NCBI GenBank assembly: GCA_030042885.1
Contig: JASHYW010000411.1
Span: 1-5,201 of the forward strand
Reading direction: 5' to 3'
Source: Streptosporangiaceae bacterium
GTDB taxonomy: Bacteria > Actinomycetota > Actinomycetes > Streptosporangiales > Streptosporangiaceae
DNA length: 5,201 bases
Made by a program: the position numbers and the translations under genes. The notes beneath the pieces were generated by a model. It did not search any database. It saw only the letters and a list, made by a program, of their open reading frames with translations, and was not told the DNA's origin. Position 1 is the first letter of the stretch. Each line of letters begins with the position of its first letter. Below, piece after piece: positions 4,419 to 5,201 of the stretch.

Positions 4419-5201
4419 TCAGCGGAACGGGTGCGGTTCCTGGACGTCGAGGCTGCGGGAGATCGAGCGGCGGATGTCGTCGCTGATCTTGCCGTCGCGG
4501 TAGAGCTGGGCGAGCTTGTCCCGCTGGGCGCGGAGGAGTTCCTGACGGAGCTCGCTGGTGTCGGGCACGCCGTCCGCGCTGGCATCGCCCAGCGCCACGC
4601 GGACCCGTTCCAGCCGCATCTCGAACAGCTGGCGGTAGACGTTGGCGGTGTCTTCGTCCACCTTCCCGGCCTCGGCCAGCTCGTCGAGGCGGGCCAGCCC
4701 GGCCTCGGTGACCTTGGCCCGAGCGGAGGCCTCCGCCCGCTGCCGCTGCTCACTTTGCGCCAGCCCCAGGGCGCGCACCAGCGGGCCGAGCGTCAGGCCC
4801 TGGCCGACCAGCGTGGCCACCACCACGACCGCGGCCAGGAAGATCAGCGTGGACCGTTCGCCGAACGGCCGCCCGTTCAGCGTCAGGGGCAGGCTGAGCG
4901 CGACGGCCAGCGAGATCGCGCCGCGCATCCCAGCCCATCCGATGACCACCCGCTGCCGCCGCGGGTTGCGTACGAACGTGATCAGCCGCCCGGGCAGGAA
5001 CCGGACCAGCGGCGAGACGACCAGCTCCCAGCCCAGCCGGATCACGATCACCGTGGCCACCACCGCGGCGCCCGCGCCCGCCAGCCACGGCGCCCCGTGC
5101 GTGCTGGACAGGTGCCCCACGATCGACCGCAGCTCCAGGCCGAGCAGCACGAACAGCGCCGACTCCAGCAGGAAGATGAGCATCTGCCAGAACAGCGTGC
5201 C
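4419..5201 (-). CDS. CPA1-family Na+/H+ antiporter, C-terminal half (N-terminus outside window)
   Basis: Membrane exchanger that moves protons against Na+ (or K+) across the cytoplasmic membrane for pH and salt balance. The last 260 residues are visible; the reading frame runs on past the right edge, so the ATG at 5183 is internal. Visible membrane segments are about residues 6-25 (FWQMLIFLLESALFVLLGLE), 40-58, 85-105 and 117-136. The first matches the CPA1 FW..l.fllesalFvLlGLel block, and WAGMRGAISLAVALSLP (89-105) is the CPA1 signature with its conserved arginine, R93. Residues 145-260 form a charged, cytoplasmic helical tail with RDGKISDDIRRSISRSLD (235-252), as in NhaP-type bacterial antiporters (TIGR00831 type). 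The key aspartates lie in the missing N-terminal half. It is convergent with cysS. Confidence 0.92.
   Translation of the reverse strand, partial: GTLFWQMLIFLLESALFVLLGLELRSIVGHLSSTHGAPWLAGAGAAVVATVIVIRLGWELVVSPLVRFLPGRLITFVRNPRRQRVVIGWAGMRGAISLAVALSLPLTLNGRPFGERSTLIFLAAVVVVATLVGQGLTLGPLVRALGLAQSEQRQRAEASARAKVTEAGLARLDELAEAGKVDEDTANVYRQLFEMRLERVRVALGDASADGVPDTSELRQELLRAQRDKLAQLYRDGKISDDIRRSISRSLDVQEPHPFR

Overview
This is a very GC-rich window with strong G/C bias at third codon positions, AGGAGG-type ribosome sites and TAGNNT-type -10 elements. All of this fits a high-GC actinobacterium, perhaps of the Streptosporangiales type; the order is a guess. No rRNA, tRNA, CRISPR array, insertion sequence or phage gene is visible.

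Layout, left to right. (1) 1-1280, minus: most of a histidyl-tRNA synthetase, running off the left edge. (2) 1380-1745, minus: a small membrane protein with a DUF1648-like motif, with a perfect 11-bp inverted repeat around its stop codon. (3) 1746-1895: a divergent promoter region. (4) 1896-2021, plus: a 41-residue protein resembling the start of the MT0933/Rv0909 antitoxin-like family, followed by a hairpin. (5) 2107-2151: a strong promoter (TTGACA-N16-TATAGT) embedded in an inverted repeat, feeding a 103-residue phasin-like protein (2182-2493). (6) 2494-2907: two hairpins, the second a convincing intrinsic terminator, then the remnant of a NERD-domain gene. (7) 2908-4407, plus: a complete but divergent cysteinyl-tRNA synthetase with intact zinc and ATP-binding motifs. 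(8) 4419-5201, minus: the C-terminal half of a CPA1-type Na+/H+ antiporter, convergent with cysS and running off the right edge.

The genes do not form one obvious pathway. Strands alternate and most units have their own promoter or terminator, so this looks like a patchwork of single-gene units. Two things stand out. Both aminoacyl-tRNA synthetases look unlike the usual bacterial types: the HisRS has archaeal/eukaryotic-style blocks, and the CysRS has an HHVNE zinc block and an alanine-rich insertion. The small phasin-like gene has an unusually strong and apparently operator-controlled promoter. I found no convincing new multi-gene system; the best leads are the divergent synthetases, the operator and the frameshifted NERD remnant that lies in frame with cysS.
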